Source: Takashimella koratensis (Eukaryota; Basidiomycota; Tremellomycetes; Trichosporonales; Tetragoniomycetaceae). From it: a stretch of 64,000 nt of DNA. Below the pieces are notes generated by a model that saw only the letters and a list, made by a program, of their open reading frames with translations, was not told the origin of the DNA and ran no database searches. Below, one piece after another: positions 44,415 through 56,291 of the stretch; the stretch's first letter is position 1; each line of letters starts with the position of its first letter. The translations under genes and the position numbers were made by a program. The DNA is taken from assembly GCA_003116875.1 (NCBI GenBank), contig BCKT01000002.1, positions 248,001-312,000 of the forward strand, read 5' to 3'.

Positions 44415-46941
44415 ATGAACGCTACCGACCGAGCTGACGCCCCGATCGAGGGCTCGCTTGTCCGCGCGCCATCCCACCAACCTGGCCTCGAGCCTACCCC
44501 CTCCACCCTCCCCCCCATCGCCGCCTCCTCTGCGCTCGAGAGCGACAACGAAAAGTCGATCGAGTCACCGACCATCCCACTCGCCCGGTCACCTTCACAC
44601 CACCCGCACTTTGAGGTGCCCGAAGGCGAGCCCAACGAGCACGCGCTGGAGGATAGACCAGTCGTGGATATCGAACATGTACCAGTCGACGACGATCCGA
44701 GATCGTGGAGTAATACGAAGAAAAACTTTGTCATGGGTCTCATGATCAGTTCAGTGGTGAGTGGCAGCAGGTCGTGCGAGCAGGAGTCTGCGGGAATGGA
44801 CTTTATTTTGAAGTAGGATGGCTGTGCTGATATACGCAGATGGGTCCGATGATCGCACCGTCAATCTATAACCCCGTTATTGACCAAGTCAAGTCGGATT
44901 TGAACGGTAACGACACACAAGTCGGCCTCACAATCAGTCTATTCATTCTGTAAGTAGCTGTTCCGCGTTCTTCATCTCCGCCACCGGTGATTTGTGGTCC
45001 TTTGGGTCATGTTATATCCCACTAACGCTCCTCAGGTTCCAAGGAGTGTGTCCGCTCATCTGGGCTTCCAGCGCAGAGATCATTGGTCGAAAAGTGAGTC
45101 TATCCCTTCTCCTTTCCAAATCAGACCGTCACGCTAACTTCACATTTAGCCCATCTACCTTACTTCTTTTGTCGTAGGTCAAAGCTCTTCCACCTTTCTC
45201 TGTCCCCATTGACTGTGCGCCGGCTGACGTTTCGCTAGCTTTACATGATTGGTTCCGTCGTTGGATCGAGAGCAACAACGATGAGTGTCCTCGTCGGGAT
45301 GCGATGTGTCCAGGCAATGGGCAGTTCAGCGGTCCTCTCCGTCGGAGCCGGGAGCTTGGCAGACATGTACGAGGTCCACGAACGCGGTAGTAAAGTGGGT
45401 CTCACGAGTTCAATCGACATATGAGGCTTATACTGACTGTGCTTAGCTTGGACTATACTACGGTATGCCTATGATGGGACCCGCTCTTGGCCCGATCATC
45501 GGTGGAGCACTAGGTAGTGTGAGTTCAAGCACAGCAACTAGTCTGAGGAGGCATGCTGACGAGAACGCAGGCGTATGGGTGGCGAAGTACCATGTACTTC
45601 CTCGCATGCTTCTGTGCCGTCGAATTTGGAATGTTCATTTTCTTCCCCGACACTTGGCGCAAAGAGGTTAGTCCCCGTACTACTTTTGTCCTACCTGCAA
45701 GATCTATCGCTAATGCCCTCTGCAGCGATCAAGGGTGTACCAAAAAGCGACTCAAGAAGCTATCAAGCGCGCGTTCAAGGACGAAGCCTCTAAAGAACGT
45801 AAACGCCAGCGTAAACTCTCTCGAGGACTCGATAGCACCGCCGCGACTCCACCTACCACCGGCCCAGGTACCCCATGGTCTACGGGCGCGCAAACCCCCG
45901 CTCGACCTGGGTCGATGCACGATGCGTCAGAGGGTACGACCCAGGTTGATGTCGAGGTTGATTACGAGAATAGAGAGGTCGTGGTCAAGAGGAAGAAGTG
46001 GATGGTTTGGAAGAGGCAGAAGGAACTGGACAATGAGGGACACGCGAAGATTAAACCATCGATTAGGGACGTGAACCCGGTTCCGACGATGATTAGCATT
46101 TTCCAAATCCCGACCAACTCCATCATCCTCGTTTGTTCCGGTAAGTTGGAAACATCGAGACTCTCTGATCAAATCTGATCATTACTTTGAACACGTCGAT
46201 AACACTCACCTCCAGGCCTGCTCTTCGCTGCACAATACACTATCGCATACACGGGCAGTTTGACTTTCGCAGAGGCTCCTTACAACTATGACGCGCTCAA
46301 GATCGGTCTCGTCCTTCTCTCCTTTGGGATCGGTAACATCGCAGGCAGCGTTCTCGGTGGTCGTTACTCTGACTGGATGCTTCGTCGACTTCGAGCCGCC
46401 AACGGTGGAATCGCTGTTCCCGAGATGCGCTTGAAGTGCACCTTTGTCGGAATGCCATTCATGATCGCTGGTTTCCTCACCTACGCCTGGACAGCCAATT
46501 ACAAGACCAATATCGCCGGACCCGTCGTCGCTCTTTTCTTCTCGGGAACAGCGATTACCCTGGTGTACTCATCGACACTGGCATACCTCGTCGATGCGAA
46601 CCCGGGCAGATCGAGTCCCGCGGTAAGCTGCAACTCGTTCTGCAGAGGTGTATCGGCGTGTATCATGTCCCAGGTCTCGGTGCCGATCAGGAACGCGATC
46701 GGGGACGGTGGACTGTATTCTTTGTTCTCGGGTATTCTTCTTCTCTCGTCTTGCGGACTGCTCTTTGTTGCTAGTGAGTAGGATCAGTATACTTGAGGCG
46801 CGTTCTTCGCTGACCCCCTGTACAGCCTATGGAGAGCGGTGGCGAGCGAGCATTGACGCCAAGCACAAGGCGAAGAAAGATATCGAGTCCAAAGCTGGGT
46901 CTAGGACATTAACCGAGAAGGCACCGACCCCGACCAAGTAG
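44415..46941 (+). CDS. Major facilitator transporter, DHA1 drug:H+ antiporter type (Dtr1/Qdr-like)
   Basis: Likely exports a drug, polyamine or dityrosine-like compound by proton antiport. The N-terminal tail is about 100 residues and acidic (NEHALEDRPVVDIEHVPVDD), then DPRSWSNTKKNFVMGLMISS starts helix 1. Family motifs: FQGVCPLIWASSAEIIGRK (motif A position), VVGSRATTMSVLVGMRCVQA, GSLADMYEVHERGSK, LGLYYGMPMMGPALGPIIGG. The central loop between helices 6 and 7 is long (about 110 residues) and basic then acidic. Helices 7-12 include SIFQIPTNSIILVCSGLLFA, IGLVLLSFGIGNIAGSVLGG, RYSDWMLRRLRAANGG and YLVDANPGRSSPAVSCNSFC. Nine or so exons. The long loop and YSDWML motif fit the Dtr1/Qdr branch; the substrate is unknown. 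Confidence 0.85.
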
Positions 46942-47346
46942 AGCCAATCATCTCCTCGATCGGCAAGTTTGACCTGCCGCTTGTCCTCTTACCATTTCCA
47001 TAATCACTGTACATCTAGCTATCGTGTCTTTACATCTAGTTCATTGCATCTTCACTTTCCATAGCCACGGACATACTCCATACGCCTTCATCATGCATTA
47101 CGACTCATTGCCGATTCGCCGAGCATCGTGTCGACGTTGCCTATCCCACCTTCAGCCTGGGTGCCACCCAATCCGGTTGGACGGAATTGCCACATGCGGA
47201 AGCAAATTTCAGCATCAACAGAACATCACCCATGACATCGCTGCAAGCCACCGTCCATTGCATCTCCTGCCTATTGCCACCTTACCGGTCTCCGTCTCTA
47301 TATCTATCTCTACCCCTCTCATCACCATCCACCTCGGGCCACTACA
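46942..47346. other. Short intergenic region; leader of the HMG-box gene
   Basis: About 400 bp. No gene seen; C/T-rich from about 47240. Confidence 0.55.
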
Positions 47347-48283
47347 ATGCTCAGCATAATTCAGCCCTCGTTCGCGAGGCAGTCCGGTGTCTTCACAATC
47401 AATGCGGTCCGGTGTGTCTCTTCGAGCTCGGTGCTCTTGGCCAAGAAGAAGATTGGTGAGTCGATCGAGTCGTTAGTGGAGCCTGTCAACAGTCAGAGGT
47501 ATCGCGTGAGCAACCGTAGCGGTCGTTCAACAAACTCTTCAGCTGTTTGGACTTAGCCATCCTTATCTCTCTTTACGTTGTTCCCCGGCTGCGTGCGCAA
47601 ATGGAAAACAACGTAATTTAATAGCGCTCACCAAACCTTTCAGACCCCTCGCTCCCCGTCCCTCCAAAGGGCGCGCAATCCGCATACACCCTCTTCTTCA
47701 AAGACTACTTCCTCCGCGAGAAAGACTCGTACAACAACCCAGAGACAGGGAAACTCCAAGTGGCCGAGATCGCCCGTGCTGCTGGAACTGCGTGGCTCTC
47801 ACTCGCCGAGGCCGACAAGGAGAAGTACACTCGTGAGGCCAAGTCCCTCAAAGCCGCTTACGACACCGAGTACAAGGCTTTCTTCTCTTCGTTGTCGGAT
47901 GAGACGCGGCGCGCGATCGAGAAGGCCACGGGGAAGAAGTTGCATGTGCCTGGTGGGAAGTTGAATGCGAAGAAGGCGCAGGATAAGGAGTTGGCGAGCC
48001 GAGCAGGATTCCCAGGGAAACCGACGACCAGCTTTTTCACGTTCTTGAAGGAGGTCAAGGAGGAGATGAAGAGTGAGATCGAGGCGTCAGAGGGATTGGA
48101 TGCGTATAAGAGGATGGCAACGGTCGCTGGGGAGCGGTGGAAGGCCATGACAGAGGAGCAGAAGCAGGTGAGTGCAATCCAGTTGGTCGACCGGGTCAAT
48201 ATGCTAATGTTGTTGTTCAGGTCTACAAGGAGAAGTCGGAGCAGGCAAAGAAGTTGTACGACGACTGGATGAAGACGCAGTAG
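47347..48283 (+). CDS. Mitochondrial two-HMG-box DNA-binding protein (Abf2/TFAM-like)
   Basis: Probably packages mitochondrial DNA. The N-terminus, MLSIIQPSFARQSGVFTINA then VRCVSSSSVLLAKKK, has Arg/Ser/hydrophobic residues and no acids, a good mitochondrial presequence. HMG box 1: VPPKGAQSAYTLFFKDYFLR, then AGTAWLSLAEADKEKYTREA. HMG box 2: KPTTSFFTFLKEVKEEMKSE, then ERWKAMTEEQKQ, VYKEKSEQAKKLYDDWMKTQ. A Lys/Ala-rich helix links the boxes. Three exons (47347 to about 47455, about 47644-48165, about 48221-48283); both junctions keep frame. Converges on the COX4 gene, another nuclear gene for a mitochondrial protein. Confidence 0.85.
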
Positions 48284-48609
48284 AAGAGATAAGAGGGACA
48301 GGTGGCGAGTGTAGTTTGTTTATATTTGGATGCTGTTCTTGGGATGATCCAGAGAAGAGGCGCCGAGGACGCGAGTTCGTCCTCGATAGCAGATTGCTTT
48401 GCTCAGCATCGAGATCTTGTGCCTGCTTGAATCACGAATGAACGATGCAACTCTTTTCACTTCTCACGCCGCCCTCAACCGGGGTATTTGGACGCCTTAT
48501 TACTATCTCTCAAGAGCGGAGTGTCAACGAGCCGGTGCTATGCGAAAGAATTCATTTCCAACTCCTTCTTTACCCGCTCCTAGATTGCCATACAAACAGT
48601 CCCGGAAGT
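48284..48609. other. Convergent 3' flank, HMG-box gene / COX4
   Basis: About 325 bp between convergent stop codons. Nothing else seen. Confidence 0.6.
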
Positions 48610-49431
48610 CTAGTGGTGGTGAGCGTGGGGGTCGCCCTCGAACTGAAGGGTGTAGACTGGGAGGGGTTAGCTCAAGTTTGAGTTGACAAGAATATTCGAA
48701 TTTGCAACTCACCAGAGCCGCACTCGGGGCATCGGTGGTTCTTAAGCTCAGTGTTGAGGTGGAGCCAGACGGTGTCGTGCGAGTCGGCGGGGTAGCCAGT
48801 GCAGCCGACGTGACGCTCGGGGAACTGAAAAGTCAGCAAAGGTCTCAAGTACCCAAGGCCCTCCTCTTAGAAAGTCGACATGAGTCGAGGACACTCGAGA
48901 ACTCACGAGGGAGTAGATGGGGATCGGGTCGGCCATGGTGCCAAGACGGGTCATCTCGAGGGGCTTCATGTCGAAGACGTCAATGTCCTCGAGCTTGCCG
49001 AGGAGCTCGAAACGCTCAAGACCAGTAGCCTGCTGCTCGCTGCGATCACCATCAGCATATGTTTCAGCCTTTCCGAATTTGTCCGAGTCTTTATGAATTC
49101 AGATGACGGCTCCGACGCAACTCCCCGCGCTCAACAATGACAGCAAAAATAAACACCCCCAAACCCTTCTCCACCTCCGCGTAGTTTGGAGACTTCTCGT
49201 AGCACACTGGACTACAGGGGGAGCCAAGGAGGAGATCCATACGCACTCGGTGGGGACGGTGCCGGCCTTGGCGCCCTCGCCGAGGAGCTGAGGGGGACCG
49301 TGGCCAGCGGGGCGGATGGCGGAGACGGTGAACGCGCGCTTAAGGGCGGCCGGGGCGAACGCCGGGCGAGCGGCGACGAGCGGACGCGAGACGGCGACGG
49401 CAGAGCGAAGGGAGCGGAAGACGGCGGCCAT
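48610..49431 (-). CDS. COX4: Cytochrome c oxidase subunit 4 (COX5b homolog)
   Basis: Nuclear-encoded, zinc-binding subunit of complex IV on the matrix side. The N-terminus, MAAVFRSLRSAVAVSRPLVA, then AARPAFAPAALKRAFTVSAI, is a strong mitochondrial presequence. The mature part is DEQQATGLERFELLGKLEDI, DVFDMKPLEMTRLGTMADPI, PIYSL, then the zinc site FPERHVGCTGYPADSHDT, VWLHLNTELKNHRCPECGS and VYTLQFEGDPHAHHH. All four expected Cys/His-region ligands are present (CTGYPxxSH, then CPEC). Length about 160, normal. Four exons with canonical junctions. Divergent from the SIM/PIP-motif gene. Confidence 0.94.
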
Positions 49432-49908
49432 GGTGGAGATGAGTGGGGAGGGAGGTGAGGAGGAAACAAGGTTGAAATTGTGCAAAGGTGATTTTAGACC
49501 ATCCAAGATGCGACTCCAGCCAATAGTGGTGAGGTAATAGGAAGGTATTTGAAGGCAAGAAGCGGGGATTAGGAAATGGAACGAGGGGATTAGGAAATGG
49601 TCTAGGAAGGAAGGCAAGTGCGTGGACGCCCGAGGTAGGTGCGAAAACGGGCGAGAGTCGGGATGGGACGTAGGGAGCGGAGTTTTGAGATAACGCCGGG
49701 AAGGGGGAAGGGTGGGTGATCAGGGTGTGGTGATGTGGCACTTCCGGCTTAATGTTTGGCTCGGACGCGTGTAACTTTGCAATCTCAGATGAGGTGTGTC
49801 GGGTCGGTGTGTGTGTGTGCGTGTGTGCGTGGGATCGTCGCTGTTGCCGCTCACCAGTTTCTTGCCAGTCCTCATTGTCATCTCCACCACCCACTTTTCG
49901 AGGGTACC
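49432..49908. promoter_or_regulatory. Divergent promoter, COX4 / SIM-motif protein
   Basis: About 480 bp between outward-pointing genes. Contains a GT/GC-type repeat at about 49807-49830. An open frame upstream of 49909 (through this repeat) has no Met in good context and is taken as leader. Confidence 0.5.
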
Positions 49909-52849
49909 ATGTCCCGCACGCCCTTTGCTCCTGACCCATCCAAGTGGATGTCGGCCAACAAGGTCGATCGATCAGCTCAGAAACAACGCCCACTCATCGA
50001 CCCACGGTTCCGCGCACACGTCGGGATCCCCACTCCGCCGCCTTCCACGGCTCGCCGCAAGCCCACCACCTCAAACTCGACGCCTACACCTGCCGCAGGT
50101 GGTCGGAATGCGTCGTCGTCCACACCCTCGTCGTCGTTGAAGAAGAAGGTGGGAAGAAAGAACGACGCGACACCGGCAAAGGACGGAGGGATCGCAAATT
50201 ATTTCACCCCGCCAATGTCGAGTGCGAGGGAGGCGGTGGGGAAAGGGAAGACCGCGGTGAGCCGGCTAAGAGAGAGGGAAGAGGCGTCGACTCGAGGAAG
50301 CCCACTTGCCCGGAATACGGATTATCACGACGTTGAAAATTTCAATGTAGCTGGGACATCGACGCCGGGATCATCGACCGCTCGGCCGATACCAAGCTCA
50401 AAGATCGACGACGATGCTGCGAAGTTCTTTGCCGAGATGGAGAGGAAGAAACCCGTATCCTCACCGCGATCACATACCCCAGACGTTATCGACCTTTCAT
50501 CGCCATCGCCCGAACTGGATCCTGCAGTATGCAAGCGCCGATCCGCTATCGACTCTGTCACCCCGCCCCCGGCGCCGCCGATCATCTCCTCCACCTACAT
50601 CCGTCCATCCAACGTCATCGCCTCTCTTCGCCACACCTCCCCTCGCCCATCTTCCTGCGTCGCCAGTCCCTTATCCACGCCGCACAGACCGTTTCCCGAG
50701 TCGTCCTCTCCTTACACCGAGCGACATGCAACCCAAGTCCCGGCAGACATCGTACGACAGCATCGCCGGTTATGCGGACACGAGAGTACCAAGAAGCGTG
50801 TAAAACACGGGCCGGACGAGAACAACCTTGACGAAGAGGCGAAGCTGCGGAAGCGGGAGGAAGAGAAAGTCAGGCGGCGCGAGAAGATCGCAGAGAAAGA
50901 GGAAGTTGCACACCGAGCGATCTCGGCGTCAAGGGAGAAAGTGGTGTTGGGGAAACGACATAGGTCGTTAGTCCATCTCTCGAGCTCGTCAGGAGGCGAC
51001 AGGTCATCGTCACCTCATGCACCGGGGAAAGGCGAAGGCGAAGCCACGCCATTAGCGGCATTACAAACAAACGTGGTACCGTTACGTCGATACGCTTCCG
51101 AATTCGATCCAAGGTCCCGCAAATCGGCCGCAGATGAACACCAAGAGTTTCGACCTACGAAACCGTTCTCTCCGATCCGAGGTGCGGCGAGGAAGTTTAC
51201 CGTGTTCGAAGACGACGCCGATGTTGCGCCGTTACTACCCACTCCGAAGAAACGAGCCGTCCCTCCTCTCCCTCCCAGTTCCCCCCCTCGGTCGCCCGTC
51301 CGATCACCTCCAATCGCATCCGCCATGCCCACACCGCGTAAACCAAGGTCGCCGCACCACAAAGTCACACCTCCTAAATCCCGCTCGCCCCGATTCGGTG
51401 CCAACCAGGAGACTCTGTTCGAGTTTCTGCCTGCACCCCCGCCTCAACCGGTCTTCCAGTCCAAGGCTGAGGAGGAAGTGAAGGAGGAAGTGAAACGGGC
51501 GGACTGGGAACCGCTGGATATGCAGCCGGAGACGCTGATGACATGGAGTCTGGGGCCAAGGGCCGAGACACTTCTTCAGAAGTCGGTGGCTAGCGTTGTC
51601 GACGCCCTCGAGCTCGCAGAGCATGGCGAAGAGGAGGAACATTCCGAGGAGATCCCGCAGATCGACCAGTTCTCGCCATCCCCCAAGAAGCGCAACCGGT
51701 CATCTGATGAATTGCGGTCCGACGACGTGAGTATCAATCTATCGGGAAGCCGCGCATCGAGATAGCTGACGATACCACCAGTTGGGTCAAACTCCACGAT
51801 CTCAGTCATTCCCCCACCTCGTCAACTCGTCACCTAGCAAGATCAACCGACCCTCAACCAAGCACGTAGCCTTCGCCACCACCGACTCCGAGTCTCGTTC
51901 TCATTCCCGGTCTAATCCTACAGGCGAACCTGAACCTGAGGCAGATTCTGAAGAACGCGTTCTCATCCCAGAAACGTTAGGTACGGGTTTACGGATGCCT
52001 CAGAGCCGAGGAATCACCCGTCAATTTAGCGATTTTGCTCCCGAGTCTGTCATTACTTCGCCAGCGAAAAAACTCGTCCGCCGGGCAGGTCAACAGCCTG
52101 CTCGTGATCTTGACCATGCCCTCTTCTCATCCATCACGGACGATTCGCTCGCTCTCCCGCCAGCATCATCCCGATCTGCTCGACGACAAGCAGCCACCAA
52201 CCAACCTTCTCAGTCGAGCGCGTCGCAGTCGCAGAAACGTAAAACCCCAACCGCGTCACAGAAACCACGAACGAGGTCACAGCGTTCAAGCCAGGCCAAA
52301 CCCGATCCCCAACAGTCTAAGCTAGAAGTGTTTGGGTACTTTCCCGAGTCGAAGCGGAGGGAATCGAGAGGGTTCGAGACAGCCTTCGAGGACGAGGAGG
52401 ATTTGGCATTTGAAAACGAGGCGGAAGAAGAGGTAGGAGAGACACCCGTGCGTAGTAGTGAGAGAGGACTAGGACCAGTCCCCGCGCCTCCACCACATCC
52501 ATCCCTACGACCTGCGGGTATCCGAGAACTGCGCCGACGTGAACGAGAAGCCGAAGCTCGAAAACAGTCGAAGATGGCATCAACACCTTCGTCGTCATCA
52601 ATGTCTGTTCCAAGCTCAATCCAGCGGCAGAGCCCGCGCTTGCTCCAACGCCGCCGCCAGCAAGAACAAGAGTCGACCCAGTCTTCGTCTCCGTCGAAGC
52701 AGGCGGCACCGAGTACAGACGCGACGACAGACTTGTCGAGCTCGTTAATGACGATAGGACACGCTGGAGGACATGCAGATGAGGCCGCGAGAGAGTGGTG
52801 GGATGCTATTGACCATCGGCGGTCAGACGAGTTTGAGAGTTTGTCGTAG
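49909..52849 (+). CDS. Large disordered nuclear protein with SUMO- and PCNA-binding-like motifs; function unknown
   Basis: No known domain recognised. Two exons, 49909-51726 and 51782-52849, about 960 residues, almost wholly Ser/Pro/Lys/Glu-rich. It begins MSRTPFAPDPSKWMSANKVD. Two short motifs stand out. KDGGIANYFTPP (about 50183-50218) looks like a PCNA-interacting box with the first Gln replaced (I-x-x-Y-F-T-P). HTPDVIDLSSPSPELD (about 50473-50520) is a textbook SUMO-interaction motif (V-I-D-L followed by phospho-Ser sites and acids). A charged coiled coil (EEAKLRKREEEKVRRREKIA) and several SP/TP sites follow. Many basic patches (SPKKRNRSS) suggest nuclear import. The C-terminus (EAAREWWDAIDHRRSDEFES) is the only other conserved-looking piece. 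Possible DNA-repair scaffold; that is inference. Confidence 0.65.
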
Positions 52850-53123
52850 ATGTTGGTCTGGTCTGGGTTCAGTAGGGCGTTCTCGTCTTGTTAAGATGAG
52901 TTAAACGGCCACTTCTATTAACTTGTTCTGGTAGTGTTTAATTACCAGTGTATAGCCTGTATCGAATAGTTAACGACCCATCAACGCTTGAATGTGAAAC
53001 GACGAGCATGCATAGCACTGTACAGCACACGGTAGCAACCCGCTTTGTGGACATGAAGGAGGTGGGGATTGCCAGAGAAGGAGCGACGGCGTGAGGGGCC
53101 AGCCCCGGGTGGGTGAGGATCTC
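52850..53123. other. Convergent 3' flank; no gene seen
   Basis: About 270 bp between convergent stop codons. Nothing else seen. Confidence 0.6.
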
Positions 53124-53688
53124 CTAATAGACCGATTTGTAGTAGCCGTGCGGGTATGATCGACCGAACGGGTTGAGCTTGCCAACTGGGCCGGATCAGC
53201 TACCTCCTGTGTTACTTCAACGTCGGACTCACCAAACCCTCCGAGCTCTGGTTTAAGCGGCATCTGCGAGGAATCAGCAATATCCTTCTTATCTCCACTT
53301 TCTCTTCTCCTTTCACGCTCATTCCACTCAGTCACATCATTACCCCATTGATCCGCCTACACAGTTCTAGTCCTACCCCATTGATCCGCCTACACAGTTC
53401 TAGTCCCCAACTCACCGGTCCATACTTTGGCCAACCATACGGAAAGCTCTCATTCCCACTGCTCGGTGTCAAACCGTACACGCCTGTCCCTCTCCCTTCC
53501 ATAGCAGCGACGATCGCCGGTGGAGGACCCCACTGAGGAGGCGGAGGGAGGTCCCAGGGGACGTGGCCCCAGTAGCCAGCAGAGTGGCCGCCGGACGCGA
53601 TGCCCAGGTGCGGACCGTTCAGGTTGCCGTTGGGGACGAAGGAGGCCCCAGGGTAGGTGCTGGAAAGTGGGTGGAAAACGAAGGCCAT
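53124..53688 (-). CDS. Small Trp/Pro/Gly-rich protein, function unknown
   Basis: Predicted, not recognised. Exon 1 from ATG 53688 gives MAFVFHPLSSTYPGASFVPN, then HSAGYWGHVPWDLPPPPQWG, NESFPYGWPKYGP. Exon 2 gives NERERRRESGDKKDIADSS and MPLKPELGGF. Exon 3, using the acceptor at about 53185, gives VGKLNPFGRSYPHGYYKSVY and stop. The total is about 143 residues. The final FGRSYPHGYYKS and PYGWPKYGP look constrained, which supports this model over a frame that runs on through intron 1. Intron 1 contains a perfect 33-bp tandem duplication. No signal peptide or membrane segment. I cannot give a function. Confidence 0.5.
53341..53406. repeat. 33-bp perfect tandem duplication inside an intron
   Basis: Units 53341-53373 and 53374-53406 are identical. 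They lie in intron 1 of the small minus-strand gene. Confidence 0.9.
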
Positions 53689-54242
53689 GGTGGTGTTGGT
53701 GGTGTTGGTGGTGGTGGAGAGTTCAGGGTTGATGGAGTGAGTATGCTTGAAGTTGGAGGAAACCGAGGACCTGGACGTCGGAGCCGCATGGTGGTGGTCC
53801 TGGTAAGCGTTGGGAGAACAAAGGAGCACAGGCAGCACCTCAGCGGAGTCCTTTGATGTCGTCACCGGTGCACGACCAAGCCATACTGTACCACTTTGTT
53901 TAAACTTGCACAAGACGAGCAACCGCTCGTCCATTCTCTGCCTCAAGCTTAGCGTAGACCTCGTCTCATGAATCAGCCGGGGATTATGCATGGTCACTCG
54001 CTCTCCCTCTCTCGAGAGATCTTGCCGATCGCCACTTTTCCTAGACCCCCCCCCCCTTTGGCGCCACATTTTTCGCTCGCTGATCGGCCGGCCGGATCTT
54101 GCAGTCAAAAGTCAACCGGCCTGAATGGAACCGACTCCATTCATTCTTTCGCCTTCGACACTTTCACCATCGTCCATACCGCGACTCTAAACCACATCCA
54201 TATCGCCACCAGCACACCAACACATCAACATAGCAACATATC
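53689..54242. promoter_or_regulatory. Divergent promoter, small protein / ornithine aminotransferase
   Basis: About 550 bp between outward-pointing genes, with GTGGT/GGT-rich sequence near 53688-53720 and a short C run near 54048-54056. Confidence 0.5.
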
Positions 54243-56291
54243 ATGTCGCCCGTAGCTACTTCCGAGACCGCCAGCACAGGCCCGGGCAAGGTCAAGCTCT
54301 CGTCGGTCGATATCATGTCCCTCGAGCACGAGTACTCTGCGTAAGTCTAGTCGCGAGCGGAAAACCTTGTGGAATGTCGATGTACACATCGAGGCGCGGG
54401 TAACTTGCTATCGCCTGTCAATATGACCTTTGGTTACTCCGGTTCATGCTCGTTTTCATGCTCAGAGCTGACGCTGCACTGCAGACACAACTACCACCCG
54501 CTCCCTGTGTAAGTCGCGCCCAGCACACGTGGGCAGGTCGGGATGTCCAGCTAACAATGTTCAGCGTGTTTGATCGAGCGGAGGGCGCGCATGTCTGGGA
54601 CCCCGAGGGTAACGAGTACCTCGACTTCTTGGCGGCGTACTCGTGAGTCCAGCTAGATAGACGTGCTTGAGGCTTGGCTAAAGCTGATCACTCTGCAGAG
54701 CTGTCAACCAGGGCCATTGCCACCCGGACATCCGTGGGTTTCTCCTCTCCTCTGTTCTTGAGCTCTGTCCCTGCGCTGACCCCACCACTCTCAGTGCAAA
54801 CCCTCGTCACTCAAGCCTCGCGCCTGACCCTCTCCTCTCGCGCATTCTACTCCTCCCACCTCGGTCCCTTCGCCAAGAAGGTCACCTCGATGTTCGGTTT
54901 CGACATGGTCCTTCCTATGAACACTGGTGCCGAGGCCGTCGAGACAGCGATCAAGCTCGCGCGCAAGTGGGGTTACATGGTGAAGAAGATCCCCGAGGGC
55001 AAAGCGAAGGTCCTCAGTGTGGACGGAAACTTCCACGGCAGGACGATCGGGATCATCTCCATGTCGACCGACCCGGAGAGCAGGAACGGGTTCGGACCGT
55101 TCTTGGAGAACGTGGGGCCGATGTGGGATACGGGGTTGATTAGGTATAACCACCCTGAAGACCTTGAGAAGGCACTGGAAAAGTACGGAGATGAAGTCGC
55201 GGCGTTCTTAGTCGAGCCGATCCAAGGCGAGGCCGGGTGAGTAGTTCATCTACCGAAGCACGTAGTCGGGACAAGCTGACACGATTTGTTTGGGATTCTA
55301 GTATCTACGTCCCTGATGACGGGTACCTCGCCAAGATCCAGGCAATCTGCAAGAAATACAACGTTCTCTTGATTTGCGACGAGATCCAGACCGGACTCGC
55401 ACGAACAGGCAAGATGTAAGTGTGGAGGGAGCTTTTGTGACTCTTGAGTTACCGAGTTACCAATCTGCTAACTCCGACAGGCTGTGCTATGAGTGGGACA
55501 ACATCAAGCCTGACATGGTTATCCTTGGCAAGGCGTTGTCTGGAGGCAGTGAGTCGGGGTCTATGTGCCTCTCTTCATTGGGTGTCAAGGTTGTCTCGAA
55601 TCATGGGCTGATCATCGCCTACAGTGTACCCCGTCTCCTGTGTCCTCGCCAACAAAGAGATCATGCTCTGCATCAAGCCCGGAGAGCATGGCAGTACCTA
55701 CGGCGGGTACGTTTCCACACTCTCAACCAATCTCTGTTCCATACGCCCTAGTCAAGCAGAAGCTGACCCAATTCAACCTGTAGCAACCCCCTCGGCTGCG
55801 CCGTCGCAATGACCGCACTCGACGTGCTCGAGCGTGAAAACCTCGTCGAGCGCTCGCAACGCCTCGGCGAGATCTTCCGCGACGGTCTCCGAGAACTCAA
55901 CAGCCCACTCATCAAGACCATCCGGGGTCGAGGTCTGTTCAACGGTGTGGTCATCGATGAGACCAAGAGCAAGAAGGGGAGGACCGCGTGGCAGTTGTGT
56001 CTGCTCATGAAGAGCAAAGGGTGAGCGGTCAAGCTTGTCTAGCTTGTATGGCTGGTTGAGCTGGTTGAGCTGGTTGAACTGAAGTGTTGACCTACGATCG
56101 CTTTCAGGTTACTCGCCAAGCCTACTCACGTCAACATTATTCGATTCGCGCCCCCGCTCGTGATCAGTGAAGAAGATATCCGACGCGCAGTCAAGATCAT
56201 TGGCGAGTCGTTGGCCGAGATCGACGAGTTGGATGTTATCCCTGGAGACGAAGGAGAAGAGCACGGCGTGAGCATTGATCTGGAGGATTGA
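54243..56291 (+). CDS. CAR2: Ornithine aminotransferase
   Basis: Converts ornithine and 2-oxoglutarate to glutamate semialdehyde and glutamate, in arginine breakdown and proline supply; PLP-dependent, fold type I class III. Start [20 protein letters not shown], then [57 protein letters not shown]. Core: [66 protein letters not shown] (PLP ring Asp in CDE), and the Schiff-base Lys in LGKALSGG (55530-55532). Then [20 protein letters not shown] and [18 protein letters not shown]. About nine exons, the first ones very short. No mitochondrial presequence, so cytosolic as in yeast. The ordered motifs make it OAT rather than GABA or acetylornithine aminotransferase. Confidence 0.92.

Noticed and set aside
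49756..49908. In-frame upstream extension of the SIM-motif protein
   Set aside because: It runs through the GT/GC repeat with Cys/Val/Arg strings, has no start in good context, and overlaps the divergent promoter with COX4.
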